Source of the DNA: Edaphochlamys debaryana
Taxonomy: Eukaryota; Chlorophyta; Chlorophyceae; Chlamydomonadales
Assembly: GCA_016858145.1 (NCBI GenBank)
Contig: JAEHOE010000236.1
Span: 1 to 64,000, forward strand
Direction of reading: 5' to 3'
Length of the DNA stretch: 64,000 nucleotides
The stretch's first letter is position 1. Every line of letters starts with the position of its first letter. Below are positions 54,964 through 64,000 of the stretch, piece after piece. The translations under genes and the position numbers were made by a program. The notes under the pieces are model-generated. The model was given only the letters and a program-made list of their open reading frames with translations, was not told the origin of the DNA and did no database searches.

Positions 54964-54968
54964 TTACA
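54964..54968 (-). terminator. Candidate TGTAA signal of the F-box/ankyrin gene
   Basis: TGTAA on the minus strand 388 bases beyond the stop codon at 55356; a fitting distance for an algal 3' UTR. Confidence 0.4.
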
Positions 54969-55355
54969 AGAAACTCCCTCGGGCCCTACGACCGGCTGCA
55001 CCCCGAGTCTCCCCGCGCCCGGACCCCGACGCTGCAGAACGACCCCAAGCACCCCCACGCCCCCGGCTAGCTCCTGCACCAAACGCCGCCCGCGTCGTCT
55101 CCCGATGGCAGCTCACCCAGCTCCCCGTTCCACTTCCACGCACGTGCCGCCTGCCACGCGCATACCGCTTATCCATCCCACCAGACCAGGGTGCGACTGC
55201 CGACTCGTAGAGTCGGGCCCTCGGCTGGCGGTCGAGCGGTGATGGGCGCCGCTCCCCTTCGCCTGGATCCCTGCTGCTGCCCCCTCCCCCTCGCGCCCCT
55301 GATGCGCCACATTTCCAAGTGGACCAACCCTTCTTGACATCAGCCCCCCCTCGGC

Positions 55356-57146
55356 TCAGCCCTCCGCCAACAGCCCCTGCAGCGAGGCCGGCGGCGCCCC
55401 CCCATCCAGCGCCCTTGTGAGCAGCGGCCGCTCCCGCGCCCACCCGCCCATGGGCACTCCCTGGGCGTGCAACAGCGGCAGGAGCGCCCACTCGCGCGGC
55501 TCCAGGGCCCGGGCGTAGGGGGAGCCGTCTGGCTGCAGGGGGAGAGGAGAGGCGCAGAAAAGGAGAGCGGGGGTTGGCAAGCCGTCAGCCGGGCAGGGAC
55601 GAGGGGCTAGAGTACAGGCCGACAGCTCTGCCGGGAAGGTGTGATTGCCCTACACCTTGCCAAACGCCTGCATGTACCGATTACCCTCGAACAGAACTCC
55701 GTAGACCATGAGAGCCCTGCACTCTCACCGGCGCAGGGCAGCCCATCCAGCTCAGCCAGCACCTCCACCGCGGCCTGGCACCCCGACTCCACAGCCACGG
55801 ACCACGCCCCCTCCTGCCCCACGCCGCCGCCACCGTGGCTGTGCACCCAGCGGAGGGCCTCCACGCTGCCGGACCGCGCCGCCCACGTCAGCAGGCCGGG
55901 CGTCCGGGCGCAGGCCACGTCCCAGCGCGAGCGGACGGCCTCGTGGAGCCCCGAGCACCTCCAGGCGCCCCGCTGCAGCCGCGCCCCCCAGCACGGCGGC
56001 CACGCGGAGGCAGGGGCGCCCGGGGGAGTGCACCAGCGCCTGCAGGGCCGCCAGTTGCCCCGCCCGGGCCGCCGCGGTGGCCTCGCGGCCGATGTCGCTG
56101 GCGGGGAACTCCCGCGGCGTCACCCCCTGCGCGGTGAGCCGCTCCACGGCCGCGGCGTGGCCCGCCTCCGCGCAGGGCCCCAGCAGGAACACGGCGCCCG
56201 GCCACAGCCCGTGGCCCGCGCCCCGGGCCCTGAGCCAGGCGAGGCGCTCCTTGACGGCGGCATGGCAGGGCAGGCGGTGGGGGCCCAGGCAGTCGCTGTC
56301 ACAGCACCGGGTGCCCTGCGCCAGGAGCCACTCGGCCTTGGCGCGCCAGTCGGGCGTCTGTGAGCCCAGCGCTGCGGCGATGGGCGACCGCAGCTCGTGC
56401 CCCTCCCAGCACACGCGCACGTTGGACCGCGTCCTGCCCCCCCGCACCGCTGGTGCAGGCGCTGCACGGCGGCCAGGGCGCAGCCGTGCAGGGCGCTGAG
56501 GACGAGGTCCACTTTGTCGCACAAGCAGCTCAGGGGGTCCCCCCCTGCGGCCGCCAGCATGCGGTCCATGAGGCGCACGTGCCCGGCCCGGGCCGCACAC
56601 GGGGCCAGCATGGCGTAGGTGCGGAAGGGATGGGGGCGCGGGCTGGCCGGAGGGGGGGAAGTGCTGCATGCACCAGTCGCACACGGCCTCCTGCCCCCCG
56701 CTGAGGGCTGCCGGCATCACCGCCTCCCAGACGTCCACAGACAGCGGCAGCCGGCCGGGCTCCGCCTGCCACCGGCAGCTGTCCAGCGCGCCAGCCCCTG
56801 CAGCGGCCGCGAGGGCCTCACACGGTGGGAGGCCCGCGGCCGTGAGCGCCAGCTCGAGGTTCGGCACGGTGCTGCTCGCTGCCGTCAAGGACACCAGCTG
56901 ACGCCGCTGCGCCCGTGTGAGGCTCCTGCAGGCTCCAGGCTGCGACCAGCGGTCGCTGGATGCCCAGGTCGGGATCGGCTGCGAGAGCTTCACGGTCGCA
57001 TGCGTCCTGAGCGCCTCGCTCGCTGCTTCGCTGACCAGGCGCAGGCATGCTGCCTCGTTGCTGCTGAGCTCGGAGGCAATGCACTCGATTATGTCCGGTA
57101 TCCAGAATGCGCTGCAAGTTTGGGGCTCATGGCATGTCAAATTCAT
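55356..57146 (-). pseudogene. F-box/ankyrin-type protein gene with three frame breaks
   Basis: Algal proteins of this kind combine an N-terminal F-box-like helix pair with degenerate ankyrin repeats and are usually seen as ubiquitin-ligase adaptors. The start MNLTCHEPQTCSAFWIPDII leads into an F-box-like stretch (CIASELSSNEAACLRLVSEA). Ankyrin-like repeats follow: AARAGHVRLMDRMLAAAG, WAARSGSVEALRWVHSHG and AVESGCQAAVEVLAELDG. Exon 1 is 57146-55729 and exon 2 is 55528-55356 (DGSPYARALEPREWALLPLL). Exon 1 needs three single-base frame changes: near 56652-56658 (seven-G run on +), near 56437-56443 (seven-C run) and near 55949-55952. No stop codon interrupts the segments between them. This could be a decaying gene or homopolymer errors in the assembly. 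A TATA-like TATTTAA occurs about 55 bases before the ATG. Confidence 0.7.
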
Positions 57147-57612
57147 GACATTTGCTACCGAAGGGCCCCGATACAACTAAGCAATGGGGTAAGGACAGTT
57201 AAATAGATACGCTCTTGATGTCCAGTATGCGACGTCCACCGCCCTGACAGTACGGGAAGTGTTAGGCGGGCTGACGCCCTGAACCCTGATCCAGACGAAT
57301 CCAGACACCAAGCTCGCATGTCCCTCGGACGGGCTCGAGACACCACCACCCGTACCTGCGTCCCCGCAAGCAGCTCCCAGCACCCCACGCTGCCACGCAC
57401 GTGCCGCGCCCGCCCTGTCCAGCCGCCCCAACACACCCCGGGGCCCTTTCTCCATCCATCCTTCCCCCACCCGTGCGCCAGCCCCCACCGCCACCAACAC
57501 CCCTGCCCACCCCCAATCCCCCATGTGCCCAGGCGCCTCCAGCCACCCACCACGCCTTGCCCCGACCCCCGCGGGCCCCATCGCCCCTTCCTTCCCAGCT
57601 TCCCCCTTCCCC
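57147..57612. other. Intergenic: A49 3' UTR and F-box/ankyrin promoter
   Basis: About 465 bases without a supported ORF between two minus-strand genes. The right part is C-rich. Confidence 0.55.
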
Positions 57613-60600
57613 TCAGCGCCCCCCCTTGGGCCCCTTGGCCAGGCGTATCTCCGGGAAGCAGTCGGCCAGGGTCTTGGCGGGGCGGGTGGGGTCGGTCTGG
57701 CGCAGCAGCGAGGCGGTATAGCAGGGCAGCTCCAGCACGTGGCCGTCGCGCTCCACCTGGGGGGGGGAGGGGGGGAGGGGTGTAGCGTGCGTGTGTGTTT
57801 CGGGGCCAGGCGGGAGCGTGAGAGGTCGGAGTGCTGCTGAGGGCGAGGTACGTGGGTCGGCTGCACGTGGAGGGAGGTACGCAGGTGCCCGGCTGTTGGA
57901 AGCCGCGATCCTCCCTCCTGCCACCCCCTCCCCGTGCCCCCCACCTTGAGCTTGGTCGCCTTGCACACAGCGCCCAGCTGCTGCAGCGCCTGGGCCAGCT
58001 TGGGGGCGTCCATCTGGGGGGAGGGGGGAGGGGGGGGGGAGGGGGGAGGGGGGGGAGGGGAAGAGCGGAGTGAAGCGTCGCAAGGGGGGTTCAGGGAGCA
58101 CTGCGAGATGAGGCACAGGTCAATCCCTCCATGGGAGACGGGCGGGGCGGAACGAGCGGCACCAGCGAGTAAGGCCCTTCGCCACGGTCCCTCCCCCCTC
58201 CAAGCCCGACTCCTGCCGCAGCTGCCAACACTCACCCCGCCCCCCCCTCCCCCCCACCTTGAGCCCCCTCCTCAGCTCCTCGAACTGCTCCCGGTCCATG
58301 AAGCCCTCCTCCAGCACCAGCGCCGCCGCCAGCACGTAGCCCAGCAGCAGCGCCTTGAGCGCGTCGGGGCGCTCGTAGCGCACGCCGCGGAGGGGGTCGG
58401 AGCTGGGGGGGGAGGGGGGGGCCGGGGCAGTCAGGGGCGTGGGCGCAGGCGAACAAGGCCCACCCATGAACCACTTAGTCACGGCAACCTCCCATGTCCT
58501 GCCCTGCCTGACCGTAACCGCCCCTGCCCCGCGCCTGCCTTGCAACCCCCCGTCCCTTCCTGATCCCCCCTTCCTAATCCCCCGCCCCCCCGCCTCCCCC
58601 CTCACGTGCGCACGTAGAACTTGGCCAGCAGGTGCTCCGCCAGCGGCTCCGAGCGCACACGCAGCTCCTTGAGCGCGGAGGCCAGGCCCTCCTCCTTGAC
58701 CACCAGCACGGGCTTGGCCTGGGGGGGGTGGGGCGGCGTCAGAGGGCTGTGGGCGAGTGCGCGTGAAGAGGAGCCGCCCAAGCTTATACCAATGCCCTCA
58801 GCCTGCCTTTCCTCCTATCCCCCCTCCCCCCCTCGCCTGCAGCCTCAGCAGGGTGCCCAGCAGCGCCAGGTAGCGGGCCCGGGTGCGGGCGCGGGGCCGG
58901 GCCGCGGGGTCGGTGGAGCGCTGCAGCTGCCGCAGCAGGGGCAGGCGGGAGAGCACGTAGGGATGCACCTGGGGGGGGGAGGGGAGGGGGAGGGACGGGC
59001 GGGTGGGTTGGGTTGAGAGCTACGCGGGAGACGCGCACAGGAGGGGGGCAGGCCCTCAGCGGGCGCCCCCGGGGTGGCCCCAGCACAGCAGGCCCCGGCC
59101 CCACCCGAGCCCCGCACCCACCGACTCCTTCTGTGCGGCCTCCTGGGCGGCCTGGGGGGAGGGAGGGGTTGAGGGCGGAGGGTGGGGACAGCCACACATG
59201 AGTGAAGGGGCCAAGGGGCGGACCTGCAGGAGCGGGGCTGTGCAGGCGCTAGGCAACGGGTCCTCGTCGCCCCCCGGGTTCAACAGCGAGCAAGTCCACG
59301 CAGCAACGGTCCCTCGCCCCCGCAGAGCCCCGTCCGGAATCTCCCACGGGTCCCCAACACCCCCGTCCGAAAGGGCTCCCTGTCCACCGCTCTGCTCCTC
59401 GCTATGAGAGTACCTTCCTCCGAACTCCACCCGCTCCCCCTTCCCCCCACCCCCCCACCTCCTCGTCCTCCGCCAGCTTGAACATGGTCCCCACGTTCAG
59501 GTCCTTGAGCAGCGCCTCCGCGGCGGCAGCGGCCCCCGCCCCCGCGCCCGCCTCGGGCCCCGGGCCCAGCAGCAGCTCCAGGGGGTAGGCGGCCGAGGGG
59601 TGCGTGGCCGAGGGGTCGTGCGGGGGGATGGTGCGGTGGGAGAAGGCGCGGCGCTGGACCTGCGGGGGTGGGGCGCGGGAGGGGGGGGGGGCGGGAGGGG
59701 GAGGTGCGTGTGGGGTGAGGTGGGAGGAGGGCAGGTACGCCCCGCAGCGCCCCGGACGCACTGGCCTGCGTGCCCGCCTTCCCCTCAGCAGCGGGCGGAG
59801 GAGCTACCGTCACAGCACGGTGCCCCGCGCTCCCCCCCTCCGCGGAGCATGCATCATGCATCATGCAGCACGCAGCACGCACCCAGGCCGGCGCACCCCT
59901 CCGTCCCCTCCCCCCCCCTCACCTCCTCCTTGGTGAGCCCCTCGCCCTGCCCCTTGGCCGCCACCTCCCCCAGCAGCTCCTTCACCGCCTCCCCCCCGCT
60001 GATGCGGTCGGCCGCCACCACCCCCGCCTCGCGGGCCGTCAGCTGCCGCCGCCGCCGGGTGGAGCCGAACTCGTCCACCAGCCTGCGTTGGGGGGGGGGG
60101 GAGCGGGAGGATGGGAAGGGGGCGGGGGGGAAGGGCCGGGAGGTGAGCCAGGGCGCAGATGGTTTGCACGCTTCCATCCTTGCAGCCTTGATCGATACAC
60201 GCTCGGGGCTCCCTACGTCATGCAGACGCTGCGGCTGGCCCCGCTCCTGCACCTCAGTGCTCCTGCCATCCCTCCTCTCCCCTCCATTCCCCCCGGGCCC
60301 CACCGCTTGGCCGCCAGCTTGCGCACTTCGCGGCTGCCTTCGTCGTCCTCCGCGCCCGCACCCGTGGGGGCGTAGACCAGGCCGGGGAGCCTTGGGGGGG
60401 GGGCAAGGGGGCAGGGGCGGCTTAGGGGAGACTCACGAGGCGTGCTGGGCGAAACACGGGCCCTGCACGTGAGGGTCTCAGGCCTGTCAACCCGCAGCTC
60501 TATCCCTATCAGGGCGCCCTTCTCACGCTGTTAGTCCTCTATTTGATGAGATACCGCACCCCGTCTGAGCCCAGGAGGTCAGGTCAGGCCAGGTGGGGGC

Positions 60601-60980
60601 CGGGAGGGGCCGGCCAAGCACGTCACGCACCTGGAGTCGAGGCGGAAGAGGCGGTCCCCCGCAACGCCCAGCAGCTGCAGCTTGGCCGCCCCAGGCCGGT
60701 ATACGGCCAGGGCGTAGGAGCAGGGCTGCACGCCCGCGTTCTCGTCCGCGTCGCTGCGCCCCACGTACTCGATTTGGCCGCCGAGAGCGGCATGCACCAG
60801 CTCCACGCTGCTGTGCTGAGTCCTCCGCGAGTGCAACGTATACTTGCAGCGCTTCACAGCTGTCTGCTCGGCTTCTGGGGACGCGTCGCCGGCGTCCGAA
60901 AGCACGCTCGGCAGGTAGCAGACGGGCGCATTGCCGGCGGCGTGCTCCACCGCTACCCTTTGGCGCTTGGCTGTAGACAT
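57613..60980 (-). CDS. RPA49: RNA polymerase I subunit A49 (RPA49)
   Basis: A49 forms a heterodimer with A34.5 on Pol I and supports rRNA initiation and elongation in the nucleolus. Ten exons: 60980-60631, 60390-60304, 60082-59923, 59659-59459, 59151-59122, 58968-58837, 58718-58606, 58402-58258, 58013-57945, 57756-57613. They total 1,431 nt and 476 residues, all phases matched; the length fits the family. The N-terminal dimerisation region includes RCKYTLHSRRTQHSSVELVH, YVGRSDADEN and CSYALAVYRPGAAKLQLL. A basic linker follows (GSTRRRRQLTAREAGVV). The C-terminal half matches the tandem winged helix, with ALKALLLGYVLAAALVLEEG and a last segment HVLELPCYTASLLRQTDP. Intron 6 has a GC donor (CAG then GCGAGG). 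The assignment rests on overall pattern rather than one diagnostic motif. Confidence 0.85.
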
Positions 60981-63399
60981 CGTTATACGGGCCTAGATAA
61001 GCAGTTTCATGAGCAAACGGTTCCCGTGTTCAGGCGGCGCGACAGGCGGCGAAGGCACGCTCGCTTTCGTGGATACCTGGTCCTAGCGTTCAACAGCTCT
61101 GTGATGACTGAAATCTACTTCACAGTTCCATCAAGCGAGCTGCCGTGCCGACCGATCGCCGTGTCAAACCCTTGCCCGCCGCTGGTGTCGCGACCCGCCA
61201 CCTCCCGCTCCGTCTTGCCAGAGGGTACAGCTCATACCTCCCTGCAACTATTTCGGCAGTGCTTTCACTATGCTTGCATTGCGGCCCGAAGACGTGCCAC
61301 GGCCACCCCGAGACATCGGCCCGTCCAGCATCGACGACCGCGGTGGTGAGGGCAGGAGAGGCCTCTCCCCGATTTTCCAAACCCCCCAGGCCCCATGCCG
61401 GCAACTCCAGCATTAGCCGTATCCAGCCGCATCACCGACTACCATAGCGTGGTTATGCTGCCGGTACTTGCGTAGGGAAGCAGACGTGTCCCTGTAGCCC
61501 ATACGGGGGGCCTGGCCTCCCACTTCCCCGTCAACCTGGCTGCGCCAAGGGGGACTGCCGGGGGGCGTGACTCCTGTCGCAGGCCGGTTCGGGCTGTCGG
61601 GCAGCCTGGGCTCACGCAGCTCCTGCCGCGTGAAGTCATGGGGGAGCCGGCCAAGCACATATAACGCCAAGGGATACAATGGGGGCGCGGCTGCACAAAT
61701 TCGCTCGGCCTGCAAGCGCGCGCGCGACAATTTACACAGGCTGATGGGGGCGGGGGCTGCGAGCGCACGGCTCCCCTCACGAAAGACCCGCCACACAGCT
61801 ACCACAGAGAGCATACGCTTCAGCATAACAACCACGCCTGTGCCCACTCGTCGCCCAGGCGCCCCACCCCAAGACTCCGCCGCCCTCCGCCCTGCCCTTA
61901 CACCAGCCCTCCGTCCCGGCACCCCTCCTCCACCCTCCAGCCAGGCATGAGCGAAGCGAGCAGCCGCCGCTGCGCGCCTGCCCGCTGCCGCCGCCTTCTC
62001 GTTGCGAGACTCCCGCAATCGACCAATAACCCACGATCCGGCACAGCCCGGTCCGACGTCAGCCCTGTGGCGCTCGAGGCCACAGGGGCGCGCGCAGGGG
62101 GGGCAGCAGTACGGCGCGCAGCGCAACATACCGCTGCCCCGCACTGCTCGCCCAACTCCATAAGAACTCCATTATAAAGCTTAGCTCAGCACTACGAAAG
62201 GTGCATGCCACCCGCCAATCCGCACGGCCCCGCGCGACCAGCTCCGCCGCCCGGGGGCCCCGCCCCCGGGGCCAACGGCGTCAGGGCGGCCGCGGGGGCC
62301 GTATCTTGCCTTCCAGCCCTACCACCGGTTCAGGGGCCGGCCCCTGACCGTTCGCACTCCAAGACTAGCAGTTTAGTCGGGGATGCATGACGTGGCTTGG
62401 GTGACGCAGCGCGATATCCCCGACCGAAACGGTCGCGGGCGAAAGTGATCACCTCAGTGATCAACCCACACTAACCATGCCTTACTAGACCCCACTCGGT
62501 GAACATTGGGTAACCAAAGTCCCCAAAAGCCCCGGAAAGAAAGCGCCCCCCCCCCCCTCTTCTGTCCCGCATGAGCAAGTCCCATGCGCCAATAAGCCCT
62601 CGCACGGAATACACGTCCATCCATACATGGATTTAGCCAGCCGAACACAGAAGTCATACGTAGCCAAAAGATGAGTCCTCGGGCCCCCTGAGGCCTAACC
62701 GCTCGAGACCACAGGCTCGAGCCAGCCATACCCTTTCCGTGATCCAGCAGGCGCCAGCCAATTCAACCAATTGCGCCGCAGAGCCTAATACAACCAGTGC
62801 CAAACATTATTTGAGGCAGACCACCGGTAGTCTCGTCCTTAACCCTAAACCTTTCGATCCCGCCTATGCTCCAGCCATGCGCCCGCTTAATGGACAGCCC
62901 ACCCCACCCCAGCCCGCAGCCTCGCCCCTCTTACCCGCCCTCAAGCCCCAGGCACACAGCCCCCCGCGGACTGCGCCGCTGCCCACCGCCCCGCACACCG
63001 CACGCACTCCCCAGCCCCATGCATCCGAGCACAGCGGCTCGCCACCTTCCCAATGCAAGGTATAGATGACTGTGCTTGCTTTGACTTGGCCCCCATCAAT
63101 TAGAGCTTGCGAGTCACCATTTGGCACCAGCGGGCCGCCAGCCCGCAGGCTAAGGATCAGCAGCTCGGCCTTTCGAGGGATTTGGTCATAGGCATTGGGC
63201 AGTTGCGCACAATCTTGCTAGGGCTCGCACGGGCGCTTGACGCCCCCTGTTTGCCTTTTTCTCGTGTCATCCCTTCGTTCGTATCGCTTGCGAGTCCCGG
63301 GGGCGAGGCGCTGGTTGCTCGGTCCCTGGCTTTGCCGCGCTCTCCCCGGCCCGTGCTGCCGTCTCCCTACCACCGAGAGCCCCTCGGCTCCACCGCTCA
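60981..63399. other. 2.4-kb intergenic region with strong palindromes
   Basis: No gene was recognised. The left part is the A49 5' flank. Between 62205 and 62480 there are several GC-rich hairpins, including the perfect palindrome at 62330-62347, and a direct repeat AGTGATCA around 62446-62462. The ORFs in the region lack motifs. Confidence 0.5.
62330..62347. repeat. 18-bp perfect palindrome
   Basis: TCAGGGGCCGGCCCCTGA reads the same on both strands. It sits in intergenic DNA among other GC-rich hairpins and may be a protein-binding site or chance. Confidence 0.7.
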
Positions 63400-64000
63400 C
63401 TACCGCAGCAGGATCGCCAGCAGCGCCGCAATCAGCAAAGCCAGCAGCGCCGCAGCCGGCCCCGAACCGCCCAGGGGCTGCACCGCCGCCTCCTGCACCG
63501 CCGCCGCCGCCGCCCGCTGCGCCGCTCCGACGCTGGCGCCCTCCAGCGGCGGCGCCTGCTGCTCCCAGCCGTACGCGTCCTCCCACACGCCCTCCTCCCC
63601 CTGCGTGGACGCCTGCGTGGAGCCGCCCGAGGACTCCTCGCTGCGCCGCACACCGCCGCACCCCGACAGCCGCGGGTGGGGCGCCGTGTTGGCGCGGGCC
63701 GGAACCGCCCGCACCTGCGCCTCCTCCTCCTCCTGTGCCTCCTCCACTTCCACGTCGGCCTGCAGCTCCGCCACGACGGCCTCCTCCTCCTCCTCCTCCT
63801 CCGCTCCGTTGACCGTGTGCTGCGGCGTCACGGGCGGCTCCTCCCCGAACACGGCGAAGAAGTTGAGCCCCGGCTGCCCCGCGGCACGGGCCAGGTCGGC
63901 GGGGGTGCGGCCCTGCGTGTCGCGCGCCGCCAGCCACGCGTCCTGCGCCGCGGCGCCCAGGGACAGCAGCAGGCGGGACACCTCGCCGCCGTCGCGGCGG
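63400..64000 (-). CDS. Ankyrin-like protein with C-terminal membrane anchor, 3' end only
   Basis: The frame is open from the window edge to TAG at 63400-63402. Near the edge it shows an ankyrin-like pair of helices (EVSRLLLSLGAAAQDAWLAA, then DTQGRTPADLARAAGQ, a typical ankyrin turn). A long acidic, disordered middle follows (runs of Glu). The C-terminus is a hydrophobic segment AALLALLIAALLAILLR directly before the stop. A short C-terminal helix with almost no tail after it suggests a tail-anchored membrane protein of ER, mitochondrial or plastid outer membrane. No intron is visible in this part. The family cannot be named from this fragment. Confidence 0.65.
   Translation of the reverse strand, partial: RRDGGEVSRLLLSLGAAAQDAWLAARDTQGRTPADLARAAGQPGLNFFAVFGEEPPVTPQHTVNGAEEEEEEEAVVAELQADVEVEEAQEEEEAQVRAVPARANTAPHPRLSGCGGVRRSEESSGGSTQASTQGEEGVWEDAYGWEQQAPPLEGASVGAAQRAAAAAVQEAAVQPLGGSGPAAALLALLIAALLAILLR

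Larger units (their letters stand above)
53650..55355. other. Intergenic upstream of ATR, mixed composition
   Basis: This holds the ATR promoter and the 3' UTR of the F-box/ankyrin gene, plus one doubtful small ORF (54195-54437). The GC content is lower than in the exons. No repeat or mobile element was recognised. Confidence 0.55.

Noticed and set aside
61413..62144. 243-codon minus-strand ORF upstream of A49
   Set aside because: No recognisable domain, amino-acid composition follows base composition, and no introns although neighbouring genes have many. A real but unknown gene cannot be fully excluded.

Overview
This window is nuclear DNA of a very GC-rich green alga (Chlorophyta, probably chlamydomonad-like). 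The reasons are a major light-harvesting chlorophyll a/b protein of the LHCII type, an f-type chloroplast thioredoxin with a transit peptide, an organellar-type cysteinyl-tRNA synthetase, an OPR/PPR-style organelle RNA-binding protein, many short introns in almost every gene, strong G/C third-position codon use, and TGTAA polyadenylation signals behind several genes. No tRNA, rRNA, CRISPR array, virus or bacterial gene cluster was seen.

Layout. 214-2360 (+): 3' part of the ribosome-biogenesis gene bystin/ENP1. 3820-9374 (-): pentatricopeptide-repeat protein, 12 exons. 10395-16308 (-): organellar cysteinyl-tRNA synthetase, 16 exons, all phases consistent. 16747-17262 (+): PET191/COA5 cytochrome-oxidase assembly factor, divergent from the CysRS gene across 438 bp. 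20534-22259 (-): thioredoxin f-like. 23624-25424 (-): LHCII apoprotein. 26873-29676 (+): ZIP-family metal transporter. 31472-53649 (-): one 22-kb gene of 57 exons for the DNA-damage checkpoint kinase ATR (3,485 residues predicted), which fills a third of the window. 54195-54437 (+): doubtful small ORF. 55356-57146 (-): F-box/ankyrin-type gene carrying three frame breaks. 57613-60980 (-): RNA polymerase I subunit A49. 63400-64000 (-): 3' end of an ankyrin-like protein with a C-terminal membrane anchor, cut by the window edge.

The genes are housekeeping genes and do not form one pathway: ribosome production (bystin, A49), organelle expression and respiration (CysRS, PPR, PET191), photosynthesis and its redox control (LHCII, thioredoxin), metal transport (ZIP) and genome surveillance (ATR).

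The unusual biology is in the introns. Most begin GTGGGGG and end in a long C-run before AG, so their ends are mutually complementary. Several introns of unrelated genes (CysRS, ATR, more weakly bystin) share sequence blocks at fixed distances from the splice sites. A block found near an acceptor occurs in reverse complement near a donor. This is what introner-like, transposon-derived introns with terminal inverted repeats would look like. Other intron features are four GC-AG introns, a partial exon duplication inside a CysRS intron, and a 12-bp tandem array in an ATR intron that puts 27 copies of GTGAGTA, a consensus 5' splice site, on the transcribed strand. All exon boundaries were found by hand from protein homology, splice signals and phase; none was checked against RNA data.
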